Notes: generated by a model not told the origin, from the letters alone. A DNA stretch of 64,000 bases from Microbacterium ureisolvens (GCF_015278315.1 NZ_JADIJE010000006.1:62001-126000); one strand, 5' to 3'. Counted from the stretch's first letter, positions 53,637-62,424 are shown. A program made the numbers and translations.

Positions 53637-54535
53637 CGGATGCCGCAGCCCACGGCACGCCCGGTGGCCCGGGCTCGGTCGCGGTGAGCGACCTGCTGCT
53701 CAGCGTCGACGGTCTCCACGTCGATCTGCCCGGTCGCACCGGCGGACGCGCGCGCGTGCTCCACGACGTGTCGTTCGATGTGCCGCGCGGCCGCGTGGTG
53801 GGCATCGTGGGCGAATCCGGATCCGGCAAGACGATGCTGCTGCGGGCGCTCATGGGGATCCTCCCCGACGGGGCTTCGCGCGAATGGCGGCGCGTGCTGC
53901 TCGACGGCGAGGACGTCACCGCGACCCTTCCGCAGCGGCGGCTGCCGGCCGCGATGGTCTTCCAGGACCCGATGACCTCGTTCAACCCGCTGGTCCGGAT
54001 CGGCGGGCACCTCACCGAGGTCGCGCAGCGCTTCCAGAAGGTCGGACGCCGTCAGGCGACGGCGCTCGCGCGCGAAGCGCTCGAGGCTGTGCGGATCCCC
54101 GACCCGGAGGGGGTGCTCTCGCGCTACCCGCACGAGCTGTCGGGCGGCATGCGCCAGCGTGCCATGATCGCGATGGCGCTCCTCGCGCGGCCCGAACTGC
54201 TGCTCGCCGACGAGCCCACGACGGCACTGGACGCGACCATCCAGGCGCAGATCCTCGCGCTGCTGCGCACGCTCCAGACCGAGCGCTCTCTCACCGTCCT
54301 CATCGTCACGCACGACCTCGGCGTGGTCGCGGCCGTCTGCGACGACGTGCTCGTGATGAAGGACGGCCGCATCGTGGAGTCGGGCCCGGTGGATCGCGTG
54401 TTCCAGGGGCCGCGGAATCCGTACACGCGGGAGCTGCTGGATGCCGCACCCGACGCCCCGGAGGAGCTCCGGGTCTCCGGCATCGCCGTGGACGCTGAGC
54501 ACGCCGACGCCACCGAGAACGGAGCGGACGCATGA
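53633..54535 (+). CDS. Oligopeptide-type ABC ATPase 1 (DppD-like)
   Basis: A 300-residue ATPase: Walker [11 protein letters not shown]-loop [12 protein letters not shown], signature [17 protein letters not shown], Walker [12 protein letters not shown] and H-loop VTHDLGVVA. The C-terminal [15 protein letters not shown] is the OppD/DppD extension. ATGA overlap with the DppC-like gene and a good AGGAGG. About 20 N-terminal residues of Gly/Ala/Pro precede the domain. Confidence 0.95.
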   Translation: MTDAAAHGTPGGPGSVAVSDLLLSVDGLHVDLPGRTGGRARVLHDVSFDVPRGRVVGIVGESGSGKTMLLRALMGILPDGASREWRRVLLDGEDVTATLPQRRLPAAMVFQDPMTSFNPLVRIGGHLTEVAQRFQKVGRRQATALAREALEAVRIPDPEGVLSRYPHELSGGMRQRAMIAMALLARPELLLADEPTTALDATIQAQILALLRTLQTERSLTVLIVTHDLGVVAAVCDDVLVMKDGRIVESGPVDRVFQGPRNPYTRELLDAAPDAPEELRVSGIAVDAEHADATENGADA

Positions 54536-55467
54536 GCCCCCTTCGACAGGCTCAGGAACCGGGCAGCAAACCCACGGCCGATCTCGTCGAGGTGCGAGGG
54601 CTCGTGAAGACCTTCCCTCAGCGCAACGCCTGGGGCCGCACCACGGGCACGACCCGGGCCGTCGACGGCATCGACCTCACGATCCGGCGCGGCGAGACCC
54701 TCGCTCTGGTCGGCGAGTCGGGGAGCGGCAAATCCACGCTCGGCCGCTGCATCCTGCAGATGGAGGAGCCCACGAGCGGCACCGTCGCCTATGAGGGCGT
54801 CGAGCTGACGTCGCTGCCGCGCAAGCGCCGTGCGCCGTACCACCGCTCCATGCAGGTGATCTTCCAGGACCCGTTCTCGTCGCTGAACCCGCACCGGACG
54901 GCGCTCCAGAATGTCATGGAGCCCTTGACCGTCCTCACTTCCGACGCCGATCCGCGCGCGAGGGCGGTCGAGGCTCTCGCCGCGGTCGGGATCGACGGCG
55001 ATGCCGTGCACCGTCACCCCCGCGCCTTCTCGGGAGGCCAGCGGCAGCGGATCGTGATCGCCCGCGCGATCGCCGTGCGGCCCGGCTTCGTCGTGTGCGA
55101 CGAGCCGCTGTCTGCGCTCGACATGTCGATCCAGGCCCAGGTCACCGAGCTGCTGCTGCGGCTGCAGCGGGAGCTCTCCCTGACGTACCTGTTCATCTCC
55201 CACGACCTCTCGGTCGTGCGCGAGATCGCGAACCGCACGGCGGTGATGAACCGCGGACGGATCGTCGAGCTCGGCCCCACCGCCGAGGTGTTCGCCTCGC
55301 CGCAGCACCCGTACACGCGGCATCTCCTCGACGCCGCGCTCACCACGGATCCCGCGCAGGCCCGGCGCCGCCTCGAGCGCATCTCGACCAGGCCCGAGCC
55401 GGTCGGGCTCGAGCCCGACGGCACCGCCCTCGCGGAGGTGTCGCCGGGTCATCTCGTGCTCCGCTGA
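54532..55467 (+). CDS. Oligopeptide-type ABC ATPase 2 (DppF-like)
   Basis: A 311-residue ATPase with [62 protein letters not shown] and the OppF C-terminal region ([16 protein letters not shown]). It forms a heterodimer with ATPase 1. The first codons ([11 protein letters not shown]) are encoded by the dispersed repeat CTTCGACAGGCTCAG found also in ribE, so the start may have been modified by a repeat insertion. ATGA overlap with the previous gene. Confidence 0.94.
   Translation: MSPLRQAQEPGSKPTADLVEVRGLVKTFPQRNAWGRTTGTTRAVDGIDLTIRRGETLALVGESGSGKSTLGRCILQMEEPTSGTVAYEGVELTSLPRKRRAPYHRSMQVIFQDPFSSLNPHRTALQNVMEPLTVLTSDADPRARAVEALAAVGIDGDAVHRHPRAFSGGQRQRIVIARAIAVRPGFVVCDEPLSALDMSIQAQVTELLLRLQRELSLTYLFISHDLSVVREIANRTAVMNRGRIVELGPTAEVFASPQHPYTRHLLDAALTTDPAQARRRLERISTRPEPVGLEPDGTALAEVSPGHLVLR
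54541..54555. repeat. Dispersed short repeat at the start of ATPase 2
   Basis: CTTCGACAGGCTCAG, identical to the repeat inside ribE (9901-9915), here directly after the start codon. Confidence 0.7.
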
Positions 55468-55524
55468 CCCGTGGGCCGCGGGCGGTGGCCCAGCTGCCTG
55501 GCACAAGGCTGAGTGAGTGAGAGG

Positions 55525-57006
55525 TCAGGCGTCCTTGGAGTGCATGTCGGCCTCGACCACCGCGGCCGCCGCGCCCGGATCCTTCTCCGCGAGCTGCGCG
55601 GCGTGGCGGGCGGCGGCGATCGCCCGCTGACCGGCCGGAAGCCAGACCGCGAGGCCGATGACGACGAACGTCAGCAGGCCCGCGGCGATGAGCAGCACCT
55701 CGATCGACACGACGTCGGCGAGGGGACCGAACACGACCATGCCGATCGGCATCGCCACGGCCATCACGATCCCGACGAACCCGAACACGCGCCCCTGACG
55801 CTCGGGTTCGACCGTCTCCTGCAGCAGGGTCATCGAGGGCGTCGAGAAGAACGGCACCGCGAGACCGACCAGGAACATGAAGCCGAAGAAGACCCAGACG
55901 TTGGGCGACAGGCCGAGGCCGATCGACAGCGCGCCGAACACGAGCGACGAGACCACGATGAGCGCGATCCGGCTGCGCTTCGCGAAGAAGGAGGCCACCA
56001 GGATGCCGCCGAGCATCATGCCGATGCTGAAGGCGATCTCGAGCACCGCCAGGTTCACGACATCCTGCGCCTCGCCCGCAGGGAACGAGCGCACAAGCAT
56101 GAGCGGAGTGAGGTTCGACGGCGCGACGGTCAGCAGGAAGATGATCGCGAACAGGACCAGCAGCCAGCGCACGAACGCGTGGTGCACGATGTACCGCACG
56201 CCGTCGGCGAGATCGGCGAAGTAGCCCGTGTGCGCGTCGGCCGCCCGTCGGAGCGTGGCGACCGGGATGAACGCGAGGATGCCGACGTCGATCACGGCGG
56301 TCACCACGTCGATGAAGAAGATCGGGATGAGCGAGGCGGCCGTTCCCCCCGACGCAGCCGAGGCCCACGCGTACAGCGCGCCCGCGACGGCCGGCGCGAG
56401 AAGCGCCATCGCCGACTGGATCGACCCGTTGATGCCGTTCACCCGGATGAGGTTGCGGGCGGGGACGATCTGGGGGATGAGGGCCGACACCGCCGGCATC
56501 TGGATGCCGGCGCCCGCCGAGCGGACCGCCATGGTGGCGAAGAGCAGCCACACGGCGTCGTAGCCGGTCATCATGATGAGCGCGAGCGCCAGGGTCGACA
56601 GGGCGATCGCCGCGTCAGCGCCCATGATGAGGTACTTGCGGTTGTGGCGGTCGGCCCACACACCGCCGAAGATCGACACGATCGCCTGCGGGAGGAATCC
56701 GAACACCGCCGCCAGGGTCATGATGATCCCGGACTGGTACGTGATCGTGAGGTACCAGAACACGGCGTACTGCACCAGCATCGAGCCGAACAGGCTGACG
56801 GTCTGACCGCTCAGGAAGAGGACGACGTTCCTCAGCCAGCCAGGCGGATCCGCGGGCTCAGCCGACCCCGCCGGACCGCCCGTGCCGTCGCCGGCCTCCG
56901 ACGGCTCTGCGCCGGCCAGGCTCGCGGCCCCGAGCGGAGAGCCCGGGGCCGGGGGCGACGCGTCGGTCTCGGCATCCGTTCGATCTCGTTCGTGCGCGCC
57001 GCTCAT
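55525..57006 (-). CDS. MFS efflux transporter (DHA3 / macrolide-type)
   Basis: A 493-residue exporter with 12 hydrophobic segments. It starts WLRNVVLFLSGQTVSLFGSMLVQYAVFWYL (cited in part) after about 55 Pro/Ala/Glu-rich residues; GFLPQAIVSIFGGVWADRHNRKYLI is the conserved loop between helices 2 and 3. The group includes MefA and Tap drug exporters. I chose ATG 57006 with AGGAG upstream over the GTG at 57024. A perfect palindromic operator lies 58-75 bases upstream, so expression is probably induced by a ligand. Confidence 0.9.
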   Translation of the reverse strand: MSGAHERDRTDAETDASPPAPGSPLGAASLAGAEPSEAGDGTGGPAGSAEPADPPGWLRNVVLFLSGQTVSLFGSMLVQYAVFWYLTITYQSGIIMTLAAVFGFLPQAIVSIFGGVWADRHNRKYLIMGADAAIALSTLALALIMMTGYDAVWLLFATMAVRSAGAGIQMPAVSALIPQIVPARNLIRVNGINGSIQSAMALLAPAVAGALYAWASAASGGTAASLIPIFFIDVVTAVIDVGILAFIPVATLRRAADAHTGYFADLADGVRYIVHHAFVRWLLVLFAIIFLLTVAPSNLTPLMLVRSFPAGEAQDVVNLAVLEIAFSIGMMLGGILVASFFAKRSRIALIVVSSLVFGALSIGLGLSPNVWVFFGFMFLVGLAVPFFSTPSMTLLQETVEPERQGRVFGFVGIVMAVAMPIGMVVFGPLADVVSIEVLLIAAGLLTFVVIGLAVWLPAGQRAIAAARHAAQLAEKDPGAAAAVVEADMHSKDA

Positions 57007-57063
57007 CTCACTCCTCGTATCCACGCCCCCGTGCGCACCCGCGAACGCCCGATGAAGACGAGG

Positions 57064-57081
57064 TTCGCGATATATCGCGAA
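57064..57081. promoter_or_regulatory. Perfect 18-bp operator palindrome
   Basis: TTCGCGATATATCGCGAA, fully self-complementary and AT-rich at its centre, standing out in this GC-rich DNA. It directly follows a TAGAGT -10 box, so a bound repressor would block transcription start of the MFS gene. No regulator gene is adjacent. Confidence 0.8.
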
Positions 57082-57084
57082 GTG

Positions 57085-57090
57085 ACTCTA
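57085..57090 (-). promoter_or_regulatory. -10 box of the MFS exporter
   Basis: Minus-strand TAGAGT, with the expected start of transcription inside the operator palindrome. Confidence 0.5.
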
Positions 57091-57095
57091 ACACG

Positions 57096-57126
57096 GGGGT
57101 CCGACGCGCGCAGCGCGTCCGAACCC
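57096..57126 (-). terminator. Terminator of the phosphorylase/mutase operon
   Basis: GACGCGC (57103-57109) and GCGCGTC (57113-57119), with GGGT/ACCC outside, starting at the mutase stop. It lies between the mutase gene and the MFS promoter. Confidence 0.55.
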
Positions 57127-59384
57127 TACCCGCCGTACTCGGCGAGCAGCGCGCGGGCCCCGTCGGCCAGCGCGCCGATCCTCCCCGCGGCGTCGTCGCG
57201 ATCGTCCCCGCGCACGTCGAGGTAGAGCTTGAGCTTGGGCTCGGTGCCGCTCGGGCGCACGATCACGCGCGAGCCGTCGGCCAGCCACAGACGCAGCACG
57301 TCACCCGGGGGCAGGTCGCCGAAGCCGCCGAGCAGGTCGTCCACGCGCTCCACGGCGACTTCTCCGATGGATTCGGGATGCCGCGCCCGCAGCGCCGACA
57401 TGATGTCGCTGATCTGCGACACGTCGTCCACGCGCACCGACACCTGGTCGCTGGCGAACGAGCCGAACTGCTGGTCGAACTCCGCCAGGAGGTCGGCGAG
57501 CGTCGCGCCCCGCTCACGCGCCTCGGACACCATCCCGAGGATGGCGACCGCCGCCGAGATCCCGTCCTTGTCGCGCACGGTGGCCGGGTTCACCAGGTAG
57601 CCGAGGGCCTCCTCGAAGCCGAACACCATCCCCGGTGCGCGCGAGATCCACTTGAATCCGGTGAGCGTCGCGTGGAAGTCGAGGCCGTAGTGCTCGGCGA
57701 CCGTCTGCAGCCCCGGCGACGACACCAGCGAGCAGGCGAGCGAAGCGCCGGGCGCCGCGCCCTCCGCCGTCGCGAGCCGGGCGGCACGCCAGCCCAGCAG
57801 CAGTCCGATCTCGTTGCCGGTCAGCCGTCGCCATCCACCCTCGGCCGAGTCATCGGGCAGCGCCACCGCCAGCCGGTCCGCGTCGGGGTCGTTCGCGATC
57901 ACGAGGTCGACCCCGGCGTCGCGGGCCGCCTCGAAAGCGAGGTCCATCGCACCCGGTTCCTCCGGGTTCGGGAACGCCACGGTCGGGAACGCGCCGTCGG
58001 GCTCGAGCTGTGCGGTGACCGGCACGGGTGCCGGGTAGCCCGCGGCCTCGAGGATGCGCGAGAAGGTCTCCCACCCGACGCCGTGCATCGCGGTGTAGAC
58101 CCACGTCAGGTCCTGCGCGCCCGCGGGGGCCGGCGCGACAGCAGCGGTCGCGTTCACATACGCGTCGACGACGTCCTCGGTCGCGAGCTCGAAGCCCAGT
58201 GACCGCGGAAGCGTGCTGATGTCGCCGGCGTCGGCGACGCGGGTGATGTGCGCGGCGATCTCCGCGTCGGCGGGGGAGACGATCTGGGAGCCGTCGTCGG
58301 CGCCGCCGAGGTACACCTTGTACCCGTTGTCGTCGGGCGGGTTGTGGCTGGCGGTCACCATGACGCCGGCCGCCGCGCCGAAGTGCCGCACCGCGAAGGC
58401 GAGCACGGGTGTGGGCAGCAGGCGCGGCATCAGGATCGCGCGGAGACCCGCGCCCGCGAAGATCTCGGCGGAGTCGCGCGCGAACACGTCGGAGTTGCGG
58501 CGTCCGTCGTACCCGATGACGACGATCGGCGCGTCATCGAGGATCCCCGGCACCTTCGGGCCCTCGGCCTCGAGCGCGTCCGCCGAGGGGGCGTCGGTCA
58601 GCTCGGGCGCCGACGGTCCTGAGACAGGGGAGGCGACGGATGCCGCGCCCGCGGCCGCGTCGCCGTCGCGGGCGTCGTCGCCGTCGTGCGTCGAGGCGCC
58701 GGGCTCGTTCTCCTCCGCTCCGGGCTCGTTCTCCGCGGCATCCGAGGTATCGGCGGCCTGCGATGCGGGTTCCTGAGTTGGGGCGTCGTCAACGCTCGGC
58801 GCGGGCTCGGCGTCCGTGGCCGGCGAGGTCTCCGCGACTTCTCCGGCGAGGGCGGCGCCCTCGGCCGGACTCTCGGACGAGGCATCCGTCGACGCGACCA
58901 CGACTGCGTCGTCGTCCGCGTCGTGGCGTGCCGACCGGCTCGCGTCGCCCTCCGCGCCCGCCGCGTCGGCGTCCGAGGCCGCCGCGTCGGCGTCCGTGCC
59001 GGCCGGGGTCACGGCGTCCGGACCCACCGGCGGCAGTCCGGCCTTCTCACGCACGTACGCCGCGAGGCCCGCCGCCGCCTGGGCGACCAGCACGCGGTTC
59101 ATCCGGTTGCTGCCGGCGCCGAGAGCGCCGCGCAGTCCGGCCGTGCCGAACGCCAGGCGCGCAGAGAAACGGTCTGCGAGCTGTTCGGCGGCCGCGGCAT
59201 CCCCCGACTCCGCCGCTTCGATCAGCGCGCGCAGCTCGGTGCGGGTCTCGCCGTCGGGGTCCTGCGCCAGCCAGGCATGGGCCCGGGCGAGCACGTCCGC
59301 CGCGGCCTCGTCGCCGGTCGGGACCTTCTCCGGGGCCGGCTCCTGGACCTCAGGGTCCGCCGCCGGGACCTCGCGGCCGTTCAC
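57126..59384 (-). CDS. Phosphomannomutase/phosphopentomutase-type alpha-D-phosphohexomutase with a 170-residue disordered insertion
   Basis: A 752-residue enzyme, about 170 longer than usual. Domain I begins FGTAGLRGALGAGSNRMNR (79-97). Between KAGLPP (about 119) and PIVVIGYDGRRNS (286 on) lies a stretch rich in Ala, Asp, Glu, Ser and Pro with repeats such as AENEPGAEENEPGA. The rest is intact: VMVTASHNPP with the active-site Ser (about 346), DPDADR metal loop, GFEEALGY sugar loop and RPSGTEPKLKLY phosphate loop. The four-base overlap (GTGA) with PNP suggests that it converts (deoxy)ribose 1-phosphate to 5-phosphate; a role on hexoses for GDP-mannose cannot be excluded. Confidence 0.92.
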   Translation of the reverse strand: MNGREVPAADPEVQEPAPEKVPTGDEAAADVLARAHAWLAQDPDGETRTELRALIEAAESGDAAAAEQLADRFSARLAFGTAGLRGALGAGSNRMNRVLVAQAAAGLAAYVREKAGLPPVGPDAVTPAGTDADAAASDADAAGAEGDASRSARHDADDDAVVVASTDASSESPAEGAALAGEVAETSPATDAEPAPSVDDAPTQEPASQAADTSDAAENEPGAEENEPGASTHDGDDARDGDAAAGAASVASPVSGPSAPELTDAPSADALEAEGPKVPGILDDAPIVVIGYDGRRNSDVFARDSAEIFAGAGLRAILMPRLLPTPVLAFAVRHFGAAAGVMVTASHNPPDDNGYKVYLGGADDGSQIVSPADAEIAAHITRVADAGDISTLPRSLGFELATEDVVDAYVNATAAVAPAPAGAQDLTWVYTAMHGVGWETFSRILEAAGYPAPVPVTAQLEPDGAFPTVAFPNPEEPGAMDLAFEAARDAGVDLVIANDPDADRLAVALPDDSAEGGWRRLTGNEIGLLLGWRAARLATAEGAAPGASLACSLVSSPGLQTVAEHYGLDFHATLTGFKWISRAPGMVFGFEEALGYLVNPATVRDKDGISAAVAILGMVSEARERGATLADLLAEFDQQFGSFASDQVSVRVDDVSQISDIMSALRARHPESIGEVAVERVDDLLGGFGDLPPGDVLRLWLADGSRVIVRPSGTEPKLKLYLDVRGDDRDDAAGRIGALADGARALLAEYGG
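58530..59036 (-). other. Low-complexity insertion inside the phosphohexomutase gene
   Basis: Encodes residues about 117-285: acidic, Ala-rich, without hydrophobic core, expected to be disordered. It has several GCATCCG/CGGATGC half-elements of the recurrent palindrome family. It interrupts domain I between the substrate-phosphate helix and the strand leading to the active-site Ser. The frame and both flanks are intact. Confidence 0.8.
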
Positions 59385-60214
59385 AGCGCCCCGATCACGC
59401 GGGCCAGCAGGGACGAGATGACCGGCTCGGCCTCGCGGCCGGCGTCGAGCACCTCCTGGTGGCTGAGGGGGGTCTTCTGGATGCCGGCGGCCATGTTCGT
59501 GATGAGCGAGAAGCCGAGGATCTCCATGCCGGCCTGGCGCGCGGCGATCGCCTCGAGCGCGGTCGACATGCCGACGATGTGGCCGCCGAAGGTCTTCACC
59601 ATCTGGACCTCGGCCGGCGTCTCGTACTGGGGTCCGCGGAACTGGCAGTACACGCCTTCGTCCAGGCTCGGATCGATCGAGCGCGCGAGGTCGCGCAGTC
59701 GCATCGAGTACAGGTCGGTGAGGTCGATGAACGTCGCGCCTTCGAGCGGCGTGTCGCCGGTCATGTTGATGTGATCGCTGATCAGCACCGGGCGGCCCGG
59801 GGTCCAGGTGTGCTTGATGCCGCCGGCGCCGTTGGTGAGCACCATGGTGCGAACGCCGGCAGCGGCAGCGGTGCGCACGCTGTGCACGACCCGTCGCGGG
59901 CCGTGTCCTTCGTAGTAGTGCGTGCGGGCGCCGATGACCAGCACGCGCCGGCCCTTCGGGGTGACGATGCTCCGCAGGGTGCCGACGTGTCCGGTGAGCG
60001 CAGGTGCGCTGAAGCCCGTCACGTCGGTGGCGGGGAACGTCGAGGTGGTCTCGCCGAGCAGTTCCGCCGCCTTGCCCCAGCCGCTGCCGAGCGTCAGTGC
60101 CACATCGTGGCGCTCGACTCCGGTGATGCGGGCGATGTCCTCCGCGGCGGCGGCGGCGACCGCGAACGGGTCTGCCGTGGGGTCGTCGAGAGGATTGCCG
60201 GTGGTGTCAGACAT
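59381..60214 (-). CDS. punA: Purine nucleoside phosphorylase
   Basis: A 277-residue trimeric-type PNP that splits inosine, guanosine and deoxy forms into base and (deoxy)ribose 1-phosphate. TLGSGWGKAAELLG binds phosphate; HYYEGHG, VLTNGAGGIKHTWTPG, QFRGPQYETPAE and GMSTALEAIAARQAG are family motifs in order. Its stop overlaps the mutase GTG. Works with the Bmp transporter, Cdd, DeoA and Add. Confidence 0.96.
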   Translation of the reverse strand: MSDTTGNPLDDPTADPFAVAAAAAEDIARITGVERHDVALTLGSGWGKAAELLGETTSTFPATDVTGFSAPALTGHVGTLRSIVTPKGRRVLVIGARTHYYEGHGPRRVVHSVRTAAAAGVRTMVLTNGAGGIKHTWTPGRPVLISDHINMTGDTPLEGATFIDLTDLYSMRLRDLARSIDPSLDEGVYCQFRGPQYETPAEVQMVKTFGGHIVGMSTALEAIAARQAGMEILGFSLITNMAAGIQKTPLSHQEVLDAGREAEPVISSLLARVIGAL

Positions 60215-60220
60215 GCCACC

Positions 60221-60226
60221 ACTTTA
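60221..60226 (-). promoter_or_regulatory. -10 box of the leaderless punA transcript
   Basis: Minus-strand TAAAGT, 6 bases, ATG at 60214. Confidence 0.6.
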
Positions 60227-60329
60227 GGAACCGGCGGGCGGGAGGGCCAGCGAGGCCCGACGAAGGCTCAGCCCGGGTGTGTCGCCCGTGTGTCGTGTCC
60301 GCGGCGTCGGGCAGGGAAGAATGGAAGCC

Positions 60330-61778
60330 ATGTCGATCAGCTTCGAGACCACCCAGAGCGTCGCCATCCTCGGCGGCGGACCCGGAGGCTACGAAGCGGC
60401 GCTGGCCGCCGCCCAGCTCGGCGCGGAGGTGACCGTCGTCGAGCGCGCGGGTATCGGAGGGTCGGCCGTCATCACCGACGTCGTGCCGTCGAAGTCGCTC
60501 ATCGCGACCGCCGACGCGGCCGTGGCGATCGCCGGCGCCGGAGACCTCGGGGTGCAGCTGTTCGCGAAGGGCAAGGACGGCAAGCCGCTCAAGCCCGAGA
60601 TCGCCATCAACCTCACCGCGGTCAACAAGCGCCTGCTGACCCTCGCCCGGCAGCAGTCCGACGACATGCGGGCCTCGCTCGCCGAGGCCGGTGTGCGCAT
60701 CATCTCGGGCCACGGGCGCCTCGAGGGCGACAACGCCGTCGTGGTCTCGACCGGGCCCGGCGGCACCGACTTCGACCGCATCGAGGCCGACACCCTCGTC
60801 GTCTCGACGGGCTCGTCCCCGCGCGAGCTTCCGCACGCCAAGCCCGACGGCGAGCGCATCCTCACGTGGACCCAGCTCTACAACATGACGGCGCTCCCCG
60901 AGCACCTCATCGTCGTCGGCTCGGGCGTCACCGGCGCCGAGTTCGCCGGCGCCTACATGAACCTCGGTGCGAAGGTCACGCTGGTCTCGAGCCGCGACCA
61001 GGTGCTCCCGGGTGAGGACAAGGATGCCGCCGCAGTCCTCGAGCGCGTCTTCAAGCGGGGCGGCATGAAGCTGCTGTCGAAGTCCCGCGCCGACCGGGTC
61101 GAGAACACCGGCGACGGCGTCGTGGTGACCCTCTCCGACGGGCGCACGGTCGAGGGCAGCCACTGCCTCATGGCAGTCGGCTCGATCCCCAACACCGCCG
61201 GCATCGGCCTCGAGCAGGCGGGCGTGCAGATGACCGACTCCGGTCACATCCAGGTGAACCGCGTGGCGCGCACGTCGGTGCCCAACATCTACGCAGCCGG
61301 CGACTGCACCACCTTCGTGCCGCTGGCGTCCGTCGCCTCGATGCAGGGGCGCACCGCGATCTTCCACGCCCTCGGCGACGTCGTGATCCCGCTCGAGCGC
61401 CGCCGCATCACGTCGAACATCTTCACCGCGCCCGAGATCGCCACCGTCGGGTGGCAGGAGACCGACATCGACGACGGCCACATCAACGGCGTCGTGCACA
61501 AGATGCCGCTCGCCGCCAACGCCCGGGCCAAGATGATGGGCATCAAGGACGGCTTCGTCAAGATCATCGCCCGCGAGGGCAGCGGCACGGTCATCGGCGG
61601 CGTCATCGTCGGCCCGCGCGCTTCCGAGCTCATCTACCCGATCGCGATCGCGGTCGAGCGCCGGCTCACGGTCGACCAGGTCTCCCGCGTGTTCGCGGTG
61701 TACCCGTCGCTCTCCGGCAGCATCACCGACGCCGCCCGCGCGATGCACGTCGTCGACCACAACGTCTACGGCGGCTGA
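60330..61778 (+). CDS. lpdA: LpdA-type flavoprotein (NAD(P)H quinone reductase), lacking the redox disulfide
   Basis: A 482-residue pyridine nucleotide-disulfide oxidoreductase-fold protein. FAD-binding GGGPGGYEAALAAAQLG is followed by GIGGSAVITDVVPSKSLI where lipoamide dehydrogenases have GGTCxxxxCIPSK, so both redox cysteines are missing. NAD-binding VVGSGVTGAEFAGAYM, then IYAAGDCT and the dimer domain with FTAPEIATVG are present. The C-terminal HP-E pair is replaced by YPSLSGSITDA. These features match M. tuberculosis LpdA (known as an NAD(P)H:quinone reductase), not a pyruvate dehydrogenase E3. The ATG at 60330 follows GGAAG; 60321 is an alternative. Confidence 0.9.
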   Translation: MSISFETTQSVAILGGGPGGYEAALAAAQLGAEVTVVERAGIGGSAVITDVVPSKSLIATADAAVAIAGAGDLGVQLFAKGKDGKPLKPEIAINLTAVNKRLLTLARQQSDDMRASLAEAGVRIISGHGRLEGDNAVVVSTGPGGTDFDRIEADTLVVSTGSSPRELPHAKPDGERILTWTQLYNMTALPEHLIVVGSGVTGAEFAGAYMNLGAKVTLVSSRDQVLPGEDKDAAAVLERVFKRGGMKLLSKSRADRVENTGDGVVVTLSDGRTVEGSHCLMAVGSIPNTAGIGLEQAGVQMTDSGHIQVNRVARTSVPNIYAAGDCTTFVPLASVASMQGRTAIFHALGDVVIPLERRRITSNIFTAPEIATVGWQETDIDDGHINGVVHKMPLAANARAKMMGIKDGFVKIIAREGSGTVIGGVIVGPRASELIYPIAIAVERRLTVDQVSRVFAVYPSLSGSITDAARAMHVVDHNVYGG

Positions 61779-61792
61779 CCGCCGAGCGATCC

Positions 61793-61816
61793 CGGATGCC
61801 GCGCCCCCGGCATCCG
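61793..61816 (+). terminator. Terminator of lpdA
   Basis: CGGATGCCG and CGGCATCCG around 6 bases, 15 bases past the stop. The following stretch to 61905 is a low-complexity run of CGCGCCCG-like units with no gene. Confidence 0.75.
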
Positions 61817-61915
61817 CCGCGATTCTCGTTCGCCCGCGTCCGCGCCCGCTCTCGCTCCCGAGCGCTCTCGCGCCCGCGCGCTCGCCCCGCGCCCGCGCAC
61901 GCCGCGCCAAGTGCT

Positions 61916-61996
61916 GTCGAGATACGGTTACTCGGCGAGGAACCGGGTTGTCGGCACCCAGGGCGTGGTTGCTCGCCGAGCAACCGCGATGTCGGC
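61916..61996. repeat. Palindrome C1
   Basis: An 81-base imperfect palindrome. The left half GTCGAGATACGGTTACTCG continues to GCGAG; the right half CTCGCCGAGCAACCGCGATG closes it with about four mismatches. It is related to C2 across its whole length. It lies just past the stop of the small gene at 62012-62311. Confidence 0.8.
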
Positions 61997-62011
61997 GGGG
62001 TGAAGGTGATG

Positions 62012-62311
62012 TCAGGCGAGGCCGGTGTTCGTGGCCCAGAGCGCTGCGGCCCGGTTCGCGGCCTCGTCCACAAGGGCACGCAGCTCCGGCCGGTCGGGCA
62101 TCGCGAACGACACGTAGGCTCCGCGTCCGCCCGCGGTCGGTCGGCCGTACGCCTTGACGGCGACCGAGCGGTCGGGCAGCAGACGCACGGTGAGCGACTG
62201 CAGCTCGAACTCCTCGCCGCGCCGCACGTCGGTCCAGCGCAGTTCGGTCGGGATCACGACGTTGATCGCGAGCGCCGACACCTCGGGCGCGTCGGATTCG
62301 GGGGTGGCCAT
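62012..62311 (-). CDS. Small conserved-looking protein, function unknown
   Basis: A 99-residue soluble protein: INVVIPTELRWTDVRRGEEF, ELQSLTVRLLPDRSVAVKAYG and YVSFAMPDRPELRALVDEAA suggest a beta-rich fold ending in a helix. I do not recognise the family. The ATG at 62311 has AGGA 8-11 bases upstream. It is bracketed by palindromes C1 and C2, as the DUF559 genes are by theirs, but is unrelated to them. It lies upstream of no other gene on its strand before the window's lpdA region. Confidence 0.65.
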   Translation of the reverse strand: MATPESDAPEVSALAINVVIPTELRWTDVRRGEEFELQSLTVRLLPDRSVAVKAYGRPTAGGRGAYVSFAMPDRPELRALVDEAANRAAALWATNTGLA

Positions 62312-62341
62312 GCCGCCATCCTGCCGCGTGCGTGCCGAGCC

Positions 62342-62424
62342 GTCGAGATCGCGGTCACTCGGCGAAGAACCCCGTCGCCGGCGACGAAAGCGCGGTCGCT
62401 CGCCGAGAAACCGCGATGTCGGCG
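62342..62424. repeat. Palindrome C2
   Basis: An 83-base imperfect palindrome starting GTCGAGATCGCGGTCACTCG and ending CTCGCCGAGAAACCGCGATG plus TCGGCG; a GTCGCCGGCGAC hairpin lies at its centre. About three quarters of its positions match C1. Confidence 0.8.

Noticed and set aside
57126..59384. Frameshift or assembly fusion explaining the long phosphohexomutase
   Set aside because: One uninterrupted frame joins two halves that fit the family, and the inserted residues lie between them with no duplicated family sequence.
61829..61905. A coding or RNA gene in the CGCGCCCG-rich stretch after lpdA
   Set aside because: Simple-sequence composition, no start signal and no stable conserved fold recognised.
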